Assembly: GCF_964340395.1 (NCBI RefSeq)
Contig: NC_135549.1
Coordinates: 14,098,842 to 14,158,841, forward strand
Direction: 5' to 3'
Origin: Glandiceps talaboti
Lineage: Eukaryota > Hemichordata > Enteropneusta > Spengelidae
Length of the DNA: 60,000 nt
Of the stretch, positions 1 to 14,300 are shown in pieces (position 1 is the stretch's first letter; every line of letters begins with the position of its first letter). The notes under the pieces were generated by a model. That model saw only the letters and a program-made list of their open reading frames with translations, ran no database searches and was not told where the DNA came from. The position numbers and the translations under genes are program-made.

Positions 1-2623
1 GCTTTCCCCAAATACTAACGAATCCAAATACTATGTGATATAATCCTCACTCCATCTGTTATGATAGGTATATATTGATTAAAATCGTATGACCTATACC
101 AATCCATGGATTTCCTGCAATATTCAACCGACTATTAAAATGACAGCATATTTATTGAGGCCGAGAACTGAATGGTGTTTAATAGATCTATTAATTTGAT
201 TGTAGTGTTCATGAACTAATGACTATCTCCACACGCTACACATCTATATGTAAATGTACGGAGGATACAATAACTATGTACCAAGTGTTGAATGTTTACT
301 GCACCAGTTATTACACACGCAATAGAAATGTCCTCACGCTGTGTGTGAGTGACATTACTATAGAAATGCTTACCTACATGCAAACATTAATGCAATGCAT
401 TTTAATCTCATTCTCTCATATCAGACTAATTTGACAGTAAAAAAGCCCAGTGTGTACACGTATTAAGCTTTATGAAATAGCTTTTCAGAGAAAAGCGAAC
501 AGACCTGCATGTTGGTTGTTTGCCAGTGGCTTTATGCGTATGCACCATTATCTATCAAATATTGAAAACATTAATGTCACAGGGTTGTATAAAATATGGT
601 CCAAATTTAAAATCATATTTTTCTGTTTGTGTATACGTTCTTCATCATTTTTCTCTATTTTGTGGTTGTGCTTTCATGAGCATATTTGTCCAAATTTGGG
701 TAACACTGTAATAACAACATCCCTGCACTTTGGTTTCAAAACTTCGATATTTCTATCATTTTCTGCACTCATAATTTCCATAACAACGTATACATCCTAA
801 TTTATAAAATTAGAGTAGATGGGGAATCCTGAAAAGGAATAGTAACATCTACTGTGTACATTTTTATCTTTCTTTAGTTTCACTTTTCATTTTTTGTTAG
901 TCAGGTCCAAATATTACTCACATTACTCACTAATTTGGCTCTTTCAATATCCAATAAAATGAAAGCAAACACAATGTTCAAACACACTAAATGCTCAGTG
1001 CTGTGACAATAAATTTCAAAAATCACTATCATAACATGATGGGATGAATATTTTTGTTGTCATGGTAACCAACCTACTTTTGGAGTTTATGCTTGACATC
1101 AAATGAAAAGTCAACAGTCTTTGTGTTTGTTTATCAAAATCATCCCTTCCATCTCAACAAAATATCTTGTTCAAAGCAAATACAAATATGGTGCCATTTT
1201 AATAGATAAATGTATTGGAGTTGTACAAACATAATATGTACAGGGTAGAAGTCTACAATGACAGAGTGGGTATAGAAAGTTACAATAAACTGAACAAGTA
1301 CAGTGAATAATTTTTGATGTTTTAAGTTCGGTGCTAAAACAGACTCATATCTTGACTTCATACAATTTTATCATTGTAGAAATAGGTACAGTTGTTCCAA
1401 CTGAGATCCAGGACATACACATGTATTATTATTATTATTAGTGATAACAGCCTTGCAAAGAAAGAGAATGCTTCCCCCTCATATCAGAAAGGGTATTGTT
1501 CAAAATCTATGCAATAACTGGCAGCATATAAATCATAAAACCCTAAAGCATTGTGAAATTGGTCAATTATTTCAAGCTACGGCATGACATTTGAGATACA
1601 TAGCCAATTTCATTAAAAGTAGATTGGGCTCTGATTCAAGCAAATACAATAACCGTCTCATATCATTTTCAAAATCTATCATAAGTTTTGCTTTTTACAA
1701 TGCCTTGGCAATTCTAAAATCAGATATTAGGATAACTTCGCCGCAATATCTAACTGGTGATACCAGGTTTGTTTGGATTTTGATGTCAAATTCTTGTCTG
1801 AACATACAGCAAGATGATGACGCATGCAGAATGAAATCGATCTTAATCCCTTCTCCAAAAAAATATCAGCTAGGCGTCAACTTTAATAATTGATGATAAA
1901 CCCTGGATTCTAAGCTTCTCAACAACAGTCTACTGGGTTACTGAAAACAGATTATGCAAATCAGGTAATTAATATGCATGGCATGCAATAATCTACAAAA
2001 TTAGCTAGATTTCTAGTTTTAGATTAAATTGGAAACGTACAGATTTGAACTGTGTGTATGTGTGTGTGTGTGCATGAATACATATCACTACTTTTAAGCC
2101 ACCTGCTTAGAAAAATCTATTCATACTATCTCTCGATCTGTTTGTTCTATGATGTACAGGTTGAAGTTTGTTATTTATGCAGACACTACATAGAAAAATA
2201 TGGTGATTTGAGGCAGGTTAAGTATATATATAATGCTGCCACAATACTGCACTGCTTGTCTATAAAGATTAGATTCTGATGTGCCCTGAATTTTGATTTT
2301 CACAGAATATTTTCTACATAATCATAAAACTCCATACTGCTAAGTACATGATACCATATACATGTAAAATATGTATGTATGCAAATTACCTATTTTGAAT
2401 AACAATGTGTCCAACTTCACTGTTACTTCACTGTCATAGCTTCAGATGAGATTTTATGCATGAGATACATGCATCATAATCGGATGAGTAGACACTTTGA
2501 TAATGTTAAAATTCTTCAAAACTTCAATAATCTCCTCTGATCCCATAATCATGCCATGTTATCAAATTTTAGTTAAGATTTATGAATTAGAAGTCATCAA
2601 TCAAACTAGACATGTTAGAATTT

Positions 2624-2660
2624 TGATTTCTGATTTCTGATTTCTGATTTCTGATTTCTT
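2624..2660. repeat. (TTTCTGA)n heptamer, about 5 units
   Basis: Perfect heptanucleotide repeat in otherwise plain AT-rich DNA. Confidence 0.85.
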
Positions 2661-5600
2661 GACACACAGTGTTTCATTACCCCTAGCATGTCCCTTTGGT
2701 CCATATCAGATACTTGTCAGCATCAGTGAAAGTTCAGTGCTACGATACATATCTAGTAACCAGCTGTCAATACATGAAATGTACAACTCCATAAATTTTA
2801 CAGTTTCAAATTCTTAATTAATAAAGTTGGCATGTTTTAACAGCTGTTTTTACAGAAAAGTTTGATTTCCAATACAGTAGTGAAATTAATGCAGAATCAT
2901 TATTGATTATAACACCTTGGAGATTTGCTATATCAACCACAGTTGGATGGGTTTGGGTTTCATTACGGTGTTTTCACTCTGAGGATCCAACTTAAAGAGT
3001 ATAAACTCATAATGCCGTTTTTAGCTTCACATGATTGAGTAACTGTCGACGTTTGTGACTTTTCAATAGCGATTGCATCAAATAATTCCACAAACTATAA
3101 TTTATAAATACTCCTTTCATGTTCATTTTCACTACTTTAATTAGATTTTTGATGACCTGGTGATGCTGTGTCAACTGTCAACGGTGGTGAAAGCTAGCCC
3201 AAAACTGTGGAAACCCTTTGCGATGAGTTTTGTTGAGACCATGCAACCCTAACAATTTTCATTTGTGTTTTTGCACTCCTTTCAGTTTTGGTAATTTTGC
3301 AAATACTGAGCAACATGTTTACATTGACTGTGATTCCAATATCTGGTTAGAAATATGACGACAATGACAACAATGACGACAGCAATGACAACAAGTTACA
3401 ACAATCAGAGTCACAGTATACACTGTAAACAGGCTAGTCTAGTAAATGCTGTATTACATGTATATTGTAGTAGTTAATACTAGCTTGAATTCAGCTACTT
3501 TCAGCATTCCATTATATTTTTCTAGGACACTTCATTTTCCATTAAAAAAACAAGTGAAATCAAATCGTATGATATGAATAATCAATACTTGTAGAATGCA
3601 TCATAAAATGAAATTAGCATACTGTAAAAGGAATGTCAATATCTGTGAACCACTGCACTGGTAAATAATTGTCAGTATTTTAATTTGTCTGTCTGTATTT
3701 AGACTTCCCTGGGATATTATTTTTATCTTAATTTTCCTTTATTTGAAGTTGTAATATCGTAGAAAGTCAAATTCTGATAGTTCAAACCACCACTGTGATA
3801 TTTCTTTTAGTATGCTAAAATCGAACTATACAGCTCACAGTACTGTAGACACTGTGAAAACACACTTTTGTAATATCGAAGTAGGACTTAATATTAAACA
3901 ACTGCTGATCAATGGTCTATACATGCATTATTACCACAATACTTCATGGCATTATTACATACTTATGTTTTGGGACTATGACAATCTTGACAAACAATTA
4001 ACGCATGGGGTTTCAGGGCTTCAAATCAACAGTCCCATGTCCACAGACTACACCAATTCTTGTCACGGACGGAGCTACCATAATTTGCAGCTGGTAACCC
4101 ACTCAGGCTACCACTGATTCTGCAAAGATTTAAAGGATGGAAGATTTACGGACATGAAAGTATTTTAATAACACACACATATTTCCAATAGAGGATATAT
4201 TTCAGTTCAGGAATATCGGACTATTGGTCACCATCCTTGAAAATGGTAGCTGACTGGGACTACCAAAAAAAAGTGAATTTCAAGCCCTGGGTTTTCATAC
4301 ACACAAATGTTCATGAAACATGTTAATAATAATATATAGTTTTTGATATACAGGTACAAAGTATAAACCCCACACTATATGCTACATATTTCCACAAAGA
4401 ATATAAATCTGCTATTTTTAATAAGTACATTAATATTATTGGATGAGTAACCATAAGCTCATACATTTACAGTATAACATAAAATTTGAATACAACCTAT
4501 ATCATTCTATTATAAGTAGAGAGATATATATTACACAAAAGGTCAGGTAATTCTCATATATCCTGGTATTAGCTGACACAGCTATATAAATTGAAATATC
4601 ATTAACCAACAACAGCAGATTAGACAGGTCTTTATATTGGGCCTCTACATGTAAATTGATATAGGGTACCAGCTGGTATTGACTTTAATAGATGGTTTAC
4701 ATGTATTGTATTCTCCTTATACAAATCTGTGCTCCCCCCATACACATGTTTATAACACCAGAATGCGGCATTGTCCTCAATGAACTATTTTTTTTTTTCA
4801 AACCATTGACATCACGTATACTGTAATTCCATCACCATTTTCTATGTTCTAGTCATGCACAGATGTACTGTGTGTGGCTTGCAAATAAGATTATTAGCTC
4901 TACATATGTCATATCACGATGTACAGGTGCCCCGAAACTGCTGCTGTAAGTCTTGTGACACATTAAAGGCTCACGATTCAATCCCAAGTTAGTGATATCT
5001 TGTCAGTAGAGTTTTACAGATTCGATAATAGTTATCATTCTGCTCTTCAAGACCAATTTTTTCTATACGTCTGCCAGACAACTTTTTCTTTAAGTCTACC
5101 CAACCTTGGCCAGGTATACACATGCTAATAGCTGCTATAGAAAATATCATTATTTCAGACTATCTGAAGATATATATGTATATACTCTCAAAACAAGTGG
5201 GGAATTTTTAGCTAGGGGCTCTGAATACAAGAGACACTTTGGTAAGGCAAGTCTCTGATAATATATAATTTTATGTATCCTCTCCAAGACATACTCTGTA
5301 ACATTGGTCTAATCAGGGAAATGACCAGGGCTTTGAAACCTTTGAACAACACAGGACTGTCAATTCATAAAACTCTTTGCAACTTCTCTGACAGTACAGG
5401 AAAATGACCAATACCATAACTGGCACTTGGATATTGGAAGAGTTAGTAACTCCCTGATCTTGAAAGATGATTTCCATTTATCTACTCAATTTGGCAGTGT
5501 TTCCCAAGGCTAGGTAATAATGTATTCAATTTGAGGAGGCGGAAACAGTCTCCTTATGTTCAATAATACACCAAAATCCATGCAATAATTATACATTTTT

Positions 5601-5975
5601 TACGACACACCTCCAGCAAAATTCTGTGTCTTAAAACTGTACAGATGCACCAATTTCATTTACAAGCATGGCTACTTATATCTAGTATTACCAAAATACA
5701 TTCAAACATTTGAAGTATTAAACAGAATGGTGTGTACAAAATAGCTGACATTTTTATTAATACCAAAACTACAAGTACTACACAGTCTGTACAGGTCACA
5801 CGACACAAACTCTATTATTTCATCCCATTTTTTCATAACTCAGCTCGCGGTATAACAGCACATTTCCACCTACACAGTCTATTTCTACCCACCTACACAC
5901 TGTTCAAAAGAAAAGGATATTTGATAAAGTACCACAAAACCATATGCCCTTTCATATGCAATACAATAATTAAAC

Positions 5976-6007
5976 TACATACATACATACATACATACAT
6001 ACATACA

Positions 6008-6039
<32 letters not shown>

Positions 6040-6141
6040 CACATATGCATGCACACACACATACACATACATACATACATACATACATACATACATACAT
6101 ACATACATACATACATACATACATACATAAACACACACGCC

Positions 6142-6202
<61 letters not shown>

Positions 6203-6222
6203 ATACACATACACACATACCT
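5976..6222. repeat. (CATA)n and (CA)n microsatellite
   Basis: Two CATA blocks followed by a CA block, all uninterrupted over long runs; frames of both strands appear open only because of the repeat. Confidence 0.97.
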
Positions 6223-6497
6223 ATATTACTTCAGACAATAAATCTGCAGTGTTACAATTCATTTTTTCTGTATAGATAAATTCAACCTTTAAAGAATGGT
6301 ATGAATTAATCTATAATAAGTTTAATATACAGCATCACACACGTGGGTGATATTCTTCAGACCATAACTTTCCAACAACACATGTATTTCCTAGCAAAAT
6401 ACAGCTATATAATTCTGATGTCTTTCAAAACAATGATGAGTGTGTATGTGGGTGTAGTTTTGAGTTAGTGGCTGGCAAGTGGCTTTCAATTATACTT

Positions 6498-6567
6498 GAT
6501 AGTATCATTATCTTCAGATCACATATTTCACAGATAGTATCATTATTTTCATGTCACATATTTCATC
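6498..6567. repeat. 35-bp tandem duplication
   Basis: GATAGTATCATTAT..TCACATATTTCA occurs twice, offset by 35 bp, with four or so differences. Confidence 0.75.
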
Positions 6568-6828
6568 CACAATTTGGCATACTATTCCATTGTCACATTG
6601 CAAGATACATTGAATATTTTGCAAAACTAAAAATATGATACAGGTTGGAAGGAGTACATTCCCTAGTCCAGTATTTGGTCAGAGACAGTTTGTCTGATAC
6701 TAAAAAGTCCTCATGTTATACTTTATTACTAGACTTCCATCATATTCAAGACCTGCAATGATAGTAATATTTAGAGATATGTAACAAAGCAACTTTTTAA
6801 GGTGTCCAGCAACTTGAACTGGTAACCT

Positions 6829-7041
6829 AATACAACAAGTAACACTGAAGTAAAGCACTTTCTCTAACATTCATATAAAGTGTAAAAGTATACTGTTTCA
6901 ATTGGTTTATTTACAAGCCTAGAATGTGGCCTTTCTAATGTGGTCAATTAGCAAATGAAACAGTATACTTTAACACTTGATATGGATGCTATAAACGATT
7001 GTGGTACATACAGAAAACACTTTGGTGTTACAGGTTGTATT
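6829..7041. repeat. Long imperfect hairpin, MITE-like
   Basis: AAGTATACTGTTTCA (6887-6901) pairs with TGAAACAGTATACTT (6957-6971), with matching flanks around a loop of about 55 bp. Further out AATACAAC..GTAACAC pairs with GTGTTAC..GTTGTATT at the right end. Arms are interrupted by mismatches; no transposase and no clear target duplication. Confidence 0.55.
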
Positions 7042-8142
7042 GAGCACAGAAGTGAGGGCCGGAGTGCAGTCACACTGTCAGAACCTTTATACATATTTTT
7101 GTTTGCCTATCAATGTATGTATTAATGTGTCTCATGGTTGTGATGTCCATTATCATAATCAATTTATAAAGGCAACATAAAATAATGAACTTATTACATC
7201 ACTTTTTGTCATAAATTAGAAAAATTAATGAGTTGGACAATTATTTCTCAATGCAATTTCATTTGGCACAATTTGAAGTAGAAAGGTACCAGCATAATTA
7301 ATTTTATTTATCTAAGTCTGAATGTAATTAGCTTTATTATGTATGTACCAGAGATTACTTGCACCGGTATACATGCATACTAGTGACATTGCACTGCAGT
7401 GCAACACCATAAACCATTATTATTGCATACATTTATGCAAATGATATAGCAAAGTGAGGGTATGTTGTTTTCTGTACACAAAAGCATGTGATCACCCTGT
7501 ATCGTTTCTATGGCAATTTGCTGTTTCCAATAAACATATATGTAATTTAATAACATAATCCCATGCCACATGAGTGCCAGCGGACACTCAGGGATATTTG
7601 TTTTGCAATCGTGTTTGAAGTGTTTTTGTCTGCACTTTCACTCGCTATGCTCATGAAGGTATAACTGCTGAGAACACTGCAATCACTAGTACAAATACCC
7701 TGAGTATGCCATACTTGCACTCTTGCATCATGGGGTTGTGTCATATTAATTTTCCATCTATTAAACAAGTCCTTGAAGCTTCATTGTACCTAGTATTCAT
7801 AAAGATAATTAGTTACAATAAACAGCCATTGAGAAAGAAGCTTCAATATAAATATATTCATGTTAGTCTGTGTACCCTACCAGTAGAATTTCATCTGTTG
7901 TTATTTTTAAATATGTAATTCGTACAAGTTCACCTTATCCTGCCTGCTTCTGGTACATATACCTATTTTGGATTTGAACATTTTTATATATTAAATAATA
8001 TACTGAAAATTAAATGTATAGTTTTACTCGCAATTTCACTGACTTACAAGTTATACCACTTATACTAATTGAACAAAATGTATATTACACAGCTCTTTCC
8101 GAGTTCTAAAGCTTCTATCGTGACTCGGCACCATGGTGTCAA

Positions 8143-8165
8143 AACACACACACGCATGCACGCAT

Positions 8166-8208
<43 letters not shown>

Positions 8209-8218
8209 CACACACACA
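8143..8218. repeat. (GCAC)n / (CA)n microsatellite
   Basis: GCAC repeats with a few GCAT variants, ending in CA repeats. Confidence 0.95.
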
Positions 8219-8759
8219 TGAAGAAACCATTCTAGTGTGGTGGCACAGAATTTACAAACCTTCCCCTTTGACCATACAGTACATGTACATCACAGTATGT
8301 ATCATTGATACACATTATTATGAAGGCAAATATTGCAATCAACACCCATGGGAACAATTTCATCACATTGACAATGTATACCTACCCCTGACCGAGATCC
8401 ATAAAAAGGTGATATCGGTACATCAATGGTTGGATTTTCAGTATGCAGAAAAGAGAATATCCGATATATGGTGTTCTCCTATACTGGTATCTTTCTGATC
8501 ATCAAATTATCACAACTTGTTGGTTCAAAAAAAATATATGGCAGGACAAAAACAACTCTTCTAATTCTGTGGGTAGACTTTTGTAATTAAGTATGCCTTC
8601 AATCATAATGTTAAAATGATGTTTTTAATCATTTTCTAGCTTACAAACCAGTTTTAGCTCCTGCTGGTCAAATTGTACTTAATTACAATGACTGGAAATA
8701 TCACGACCTACGTTTCATATATGTGTAACACACTCAAGATACTACGAGGATACTATCTC

Positions 8760-8792
8760 TTCCCCCTCCCCTCCCCTCCCCTCCCTCCTCCA
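8760..8792. repeat. (CCCCT)n pyrimidine tract
   Basis: Strand-asymmetric C/T run of CCCCT units; the opposite strand is a G-rich purine tract. Confidence 0.8.
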
Positions 8793-11700
8793 AACCTGGA
8801 CACAATCAGACAACTAGTACTACCCCATCACCAGATGGTTACATTTAAACAACTTCAGCTATGATACATGTATACAGTGATGGATTCATTGTCTGACAAC
8901 TAAGAAAATCAAGGGATGGAGTAACTTCCTTTTAAGGAACTAGGAAAACCCAAAGGTGTTCAAATAACAAGTTTAGGCTCTTCTTTCAGCTGTAGAAAAA
9001 AGATACTTCAAAGGATGCCTACAATTAGCTGGTATAGTTAAAAGAACGTTATGACATGGCACGCAAGGGCTATTAGGAAATTAGCCTCCTCAGTATTATC
9101 GCTCTTTTCAAAAGCGACACTCAAAAGAATTCCTCTTCTTAGTTTCTCGGGGTAAAAAATTGATGAAATAGTTGAATGACTGAATGGCTGAAAGGTCTTG
9201 AATAGAGAACAACAATAATAGAAGTCGGTTAATGAAATCAATTTTCAATATCCAACAGCGATAATTTCTATCATCTAAGTATTGATAGAGATGCTATCAA
9301 ACTATTTATTAAACTCTTCTATTTAGGAAATCTATAGACCACATGTCCATGACTCGTAGTCTTGATACCAATCATTCAACCTAGCTTTTCATGCTAAGTC
9401 TAAAACATACTGTTGTTCACTGACTACACAATTGCGTGGAAACTAATGGACTTTTAATCGATTGAGGAACAAATTCTATCTGAGTCACATAATAAATGAC
9501 ATTACAGTTGATTGGGACTCAATTAAGCATCATGCAACTGTCAACTTTTTTTCGTTTTCTTTTTTTGGGGGGGATGTACTGGACAAAGAGTTCCTGCTGT
9601 ATAGTCCATATGATAAAATAGGTAATTCTATACACATATATAAAAATACCATCTCATCAAAATGACAAAATACATACACATCAGACAAGATAGATATATA
9701 CAGCTGTTTGCATACATAACTTGGTGACTGTCTGCATCAAAAATTTAATTTGAGCCTTGAGCAAGTATGGAGAACTGCCACCGCATTTTCTGGTTCAGCA
9801 GGCTTGAAACTATAAACATTGTCTAGGTATGTATAAAATCAGATTTGTTCTCATCAAAAAAAATTCAGATTTGCTGGATTTGGTTCAGAATTTTTCATAT
9901 GTGCTACCCACAGGCGATACTGTTTTATTAGCTATATCAGCCATTGTGACACAAGATGCTATACTGACACAAATTTTCTATGCCGTGTCTAATCTTTATG
10001 CAAGGTTTGAAAGCAATTGAATAGGACAAATGAAAAACCTAAATGTGACTTCAAAAAAAAAATGGCCAGGCACAGAAAGAGACAGAGAAACATAACTCAA
10101 TTATACAGCACACGTTCTGACAAACCTCAAAAAGCTTGAAGTCTGTTGGTAGCCAATTAGTCATCAATATACTTACCCCTCTAGTTAAAAAGAAACCAAT
10201 AATCAATTTTAAAATGTACTTTTTCTCTGTATTTAATGAAATTGTTCTCAAGTACTGCTTAAAACTCATCTCGGCATATTGCAAGTGGCTTGAGGCTCTG
10301 GCTACTGCTTGCAGTACAGGATTTTCAATAGAATTGTAAACCAGCTGTTAATAATACATGTACTATACATGACTGGTTGAAAACTTTCCTTCACTGAACC
10401 AAGAAACTTGTGATGCTGTTCACCCAACACACCAGGCATCATGCAATAGACTTCAAACTGTGTATATGCAAATATCCATAGTAAAAGGGTGTGACACTGT
10501 CAAGCTGGTAATCCATCAAATATTGACAACTGCCTGTGAGATTTTGTTGTTGTTGTTTTTTTCATTCAAACAATCTTTAATATTCAGTATAATAGTCTGA
10601 TTGTGTTTGTTTTTTATGGCTCAACTCCATCCCTTGTTTCTAAATGTACACTAAGTAAGGTGGGGGATGTGATGATGTCATAGGTTTACATCTCAATGCT
10701 GCAATTGCAGCTTTTGGTTTCTGATTTCAACATTTAGCATAGATTTCTCTGTTTACAGTGTCTTGAGGCTTGGCTACTTGGATGAACCACAATGCACACA
10801 ACAGCAAAGTTTCTCTGATTGGTAGGGATGGAAGAGTGGCATTAGATTTATGACTTACATCACATAACCATAATTGTATATACAAATTAATAGTGAAGCA
10901 AAGGCACCAAGAGACTGTTGTAATTAAGTCTAGCATATCCTAGTGGAACAATTTAATGACTATGATCCAAAACAAGTAATAGCAGATTCTGAAAAACAAA
11001 GGACATCACTCATAGCTTGCTTGTCACTATGAAGTTTAAAATCCATCCACATAGGATATACTATATACTAAATGAAGGCAAATAATCATGTCATGTTCTG
11101 TACGTCAAATATGATTAATAACACATCATAATTGAAATTTTTTATTGATGATGATAAATTGTTTATTATTAATCTTAAAAAATGTAACAATACAATATAT
11201 TGCTACAGCTGGATATGTTATTCAACCATCAATCATTTCACATTTACATGTTGCTTTGATTACACACAATGTAAATTCAACAGAACTCTGGGGCTTTTCT
11301 TTCCACCGGTAATTTGTTATTCTAATATTGGTAAATTACGAATCAAAATTCCCATAGGTGTCTCTATCAATTATCGATCACAATGGTTGACATTTTATGT
11401 TCATAAAGTTTTTACCCAATTCTATTTTCCTTTTGAAAAACTTTTTGTGGAAATGTATTCGTCAAGAATGATTGGGTTTAAATATATAATTAACATCAAA
11501 AAAAAAAAGGTCCTGTTTACACGATGCGATTTTTAAATGAAAACATGACTTTTTTTATGCATTTGTATGTACATTGTATTACTGTTAATACACGGAGAAG
11601 TCAAAATGCACATGAAAATGCAACAATTTGAAAATGCTGCCACAAGTGGATCACTTACAATATAATCTGTTTTCAGTTGAAAACTGAGTCCTGGTAAAAG

Positions 11701-12684
11701 TGTGAAAACAAAGATTCAAATATGGAGAATATATGTAAACATATGGTGAAAATGCAACAAAAATTCATAAATGTATATAGGTTAATTCAGGGATGACCCC
11801 GCCCCCCACCCCCACCCTCTCCATCAATGACATACTTACGCTTGTACTATGAATGAATGAATTCACAGCCAAACCAAATTTTAATAAGTTCATTAGACTG
11901 ATGATGAGAACAAACGAACCTGAACTTTCTGACTTTGATATATTTGTTCATTTCTTACTTGTATTTGGGCCGGAGGCCTTGAAAAGCAATAAACATAATA
12001 ATATAGCATGGATGTTATGCATGTGCTTAAACTGTTATTACATGTGTACATGTGCAACAGCATCATTTTCAAAGTGTGCCATCTGTAGTACTTTCATGTA
12101 CATTTGTAAAATGGTGAAACATGTTTGTTGGTTTATCATGTAAACACGTGACAACAAAAACATTATTATTAATTTTTAGTGTTTTTATTTGAAAACATTC
12201 TCAGGTAAATGGAGGCTTACATATACTGTATAGTACACAGGGACCATACATATAATTTGAAATTGTTATCTTGTCCGTTAAAATCATTGTCGCAAACCAT
12301 GGCCTGTTTTATGACAACGTTCTTAACGAGCCTCCTACATTTATTTCAAAATGTAGTGGTAGAAATAATAATTCTGGTTTGCGAGAATGGTTAAAATCTA
12401 TGGCATAAGATTAAAAGGTAAAGAAATTAAATCAAAACCATAATCATCATTTGTGTTTCAATGGTAAATTTGGTGTATGACCTAATTTCAATACCGGTAC
12501 TCACATCAACTTTGTTGAAATCTGAATATTCAAATAGGATTATTTCCACTGTATACAATGCGATCTATTCCACCATTGAGTACTTATCAGTAATTTTTCT
12601 TGATTTCAAAATTACATTCATTACATGTATCTGAACTATATTCTGTATCAAAACCTTACAACAACTTAAAATTTATTCAAGTAA

Positions 12685-13658
12685 AATGTTCGTGTCTGTG
12701 TCCATTTCCATGTCCATGTCCGTGTCTGTGTCTATGTCCATGTCTGTGTCTGTGTCGTGTCCGTGTCTGTGCCCATGTCTGTGTCATGTCCGTGTCTGTG
12801 TCTGTGTCTGTGTCCATGTCCGTGTCTGTGTCCGTGTCCGTGTCCGTGTCCGTGTCCGTGTCCGTGTCCGTGTCCGTGTCCGTGTCCGTGTCCGTGTCCG
12901 TGTCCGTGTCCGTGTCCGTGTCCGTGTCCGTGTCCGTGTCCGTGTCTGTGTCTGTGTCCATGTCCATGTCCATGTCTGTGTCCGTGTCCGTGTCATGTCC
13001 ATGTCTGTGTCTGTGTCTGTGTCCACGTCCATGTCTGTGTCTGTGTTCGTGTCTGTGTCCATGTCCTTGTCCGTGTCCGTGTCATGTCCATGTCTGTGTC
13101 TGTGTCTGTGTCCACGTCCATGTCCATGGACGTGTCCGTGTCTGTGTCCATGTCCTTGTCCGTGTCCGTGTCTGTGTCTGTGTCTATGTCCATGTCTGTG
13201 TTCGTGTCCGTGTCTGTGTCCATGTCCATGTCCATGGACGTGTCCGTGTCTGTGTCTGTGTTCGTGTCTGTGTCTGTGTCCATGTCCATGTCCATGTCCA
13301 TGTCCATGTCCATGTCCATGTCTGTGTCTGTGTCCATGTCCATGGACGTGTCCGTGTCTGTGTCTGTGTTCGTGTCTGTGTCTGTGTCCATGTCCATGTC
13401 CATGGACGTGTCGTGTCCGTGTCTGTGTCCATGTCTGTGTCATGTCTGTGTCTGTGTCTGTGTCTGTGTCCATGTCCATGTCTGTGTCTGTGTCTGTGTC
13501 TGTGTCCGTGTCTGTGTCTGTGTCTATGTCCATGTCTGTGTCCATGTCCGTGTCTGTGTCCATGTCCGTGTCTGTGTCTGTGTCTGTGTCTGTGTCTGTG
13601 TCTGTGTCTGTGTCTGTGTCTGTGTCTGTGTCCATGTCCATGTCCATGTCCATGTCCG
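12685..13658. repeat. Hexanucleotide minisatellite, about 1 kb
   Basis: Built from GTGTCC, GTGTCT, ATGTCC and rare TTCGTG-type hexamers. A homogeneous GTGTCC block occupies about 12825-12945 and a GTGTCT block about 13567-13630. The word CATGGACGTG recurs at about 13126, 13233, 13341 and 13402, so longer units of 60-108 bp have been copied inside the array. Long frames are open on both strands because the unit is six bases. Confidence 0.95.
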
Positions 13659-13670
13659 AATAGAACTCAA

Positions 13671-14300
13671 CTCATGGCCTTATAAAACTAACCAGTTAGG
13701 ACCTACACTGGCTCAAAGTAAAGTCTACATAAACCTACTCAAAGTTCCATTTCTAATAATCATGTTTCTACTTGCATCACTTTTGTAATAATCTAAAAAT
13801 GAAATTAGTTCCATTGACGGAATAATAGTGTTTGATACTCAGACCATGCATTTTTTCAACTTTTGATATCACCAGCTGTCTCATCCTTTAACAACTGTGA
13901 GTTATATTCTTGATTCAACCATAACGCCCGCTGTTTATCTGAACTATTTGTCATATAATTCCAATTTGAACGATAACTGCTAACCAATTCATGCATACGA
14001 TATAGCAACGATACCAGCTCATGGCCTTTTTACACTACTTATTTCATGAGCTCCATGGGCTCACAATAAAGTCTACATAAATCCAATCAAAGTACAATTT
14101 CTCATATAATTCAATTTCTGATATTGAGTTCAAATATGCCAACATCAACTTTAGTGGAATGATACTGCCACCATGTTGTGAATAACTTCATCGCTATTAA
14201 AACTTTTTTTACCGGGGGTTAGAAAAGGTTAACGCCAGTTGACATAGTTAGATAACTGATTACAGAGTCTTAATCCCAGTTCAATGTGACAAATCTCCCC
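13671..14300. repeat. Diverged tandem duplication of about 350 bp
   Basis: The segment around 13671 (CTCATGGCCTT .. AAAGTCTACATAAA .. CAAAGT) recurs around 14019 in the same order with many differences. It directly follows the hexamer array. Confidence 0.6.

Noticed and set aside
1230-1290. Minus-strand VIVDFYPVHIM, considered as the last TUSC2 exon
   Set aside because: An extra Tyr breaks the VDFPV motif, no His-Pro-Arg precedes it and no acceptor with Gly in phase 0 is present.
4890-4990. GATTCAATCC resembling a tRNA B box, possible tRNA or SINE
   Set aside because: No A box at the proper distance and no cloverleaf pairing.
5389-5480. Minus-strand peptide containing HFPVL, considered as the missing last exon of TUSC2
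   Set aside because: Lacks the His-Pro-Arg and Val-Asp residues and has no acceptor in the required phase 0 before a Gly codon.
11132-11536. 134-codon plus-strand frame
   Set aside because: AT-driven composition (Phe, Ile, Lys, Tyr), no motif and no splice or promoter context.
12600-13788. Frames of 290-361 codons on both strands (SV-, CP- and DT-dipeptide repeats)
   Set aside because: Produced entirely by the hexamer array; open in several frames at once and without unique sequence or splice context.
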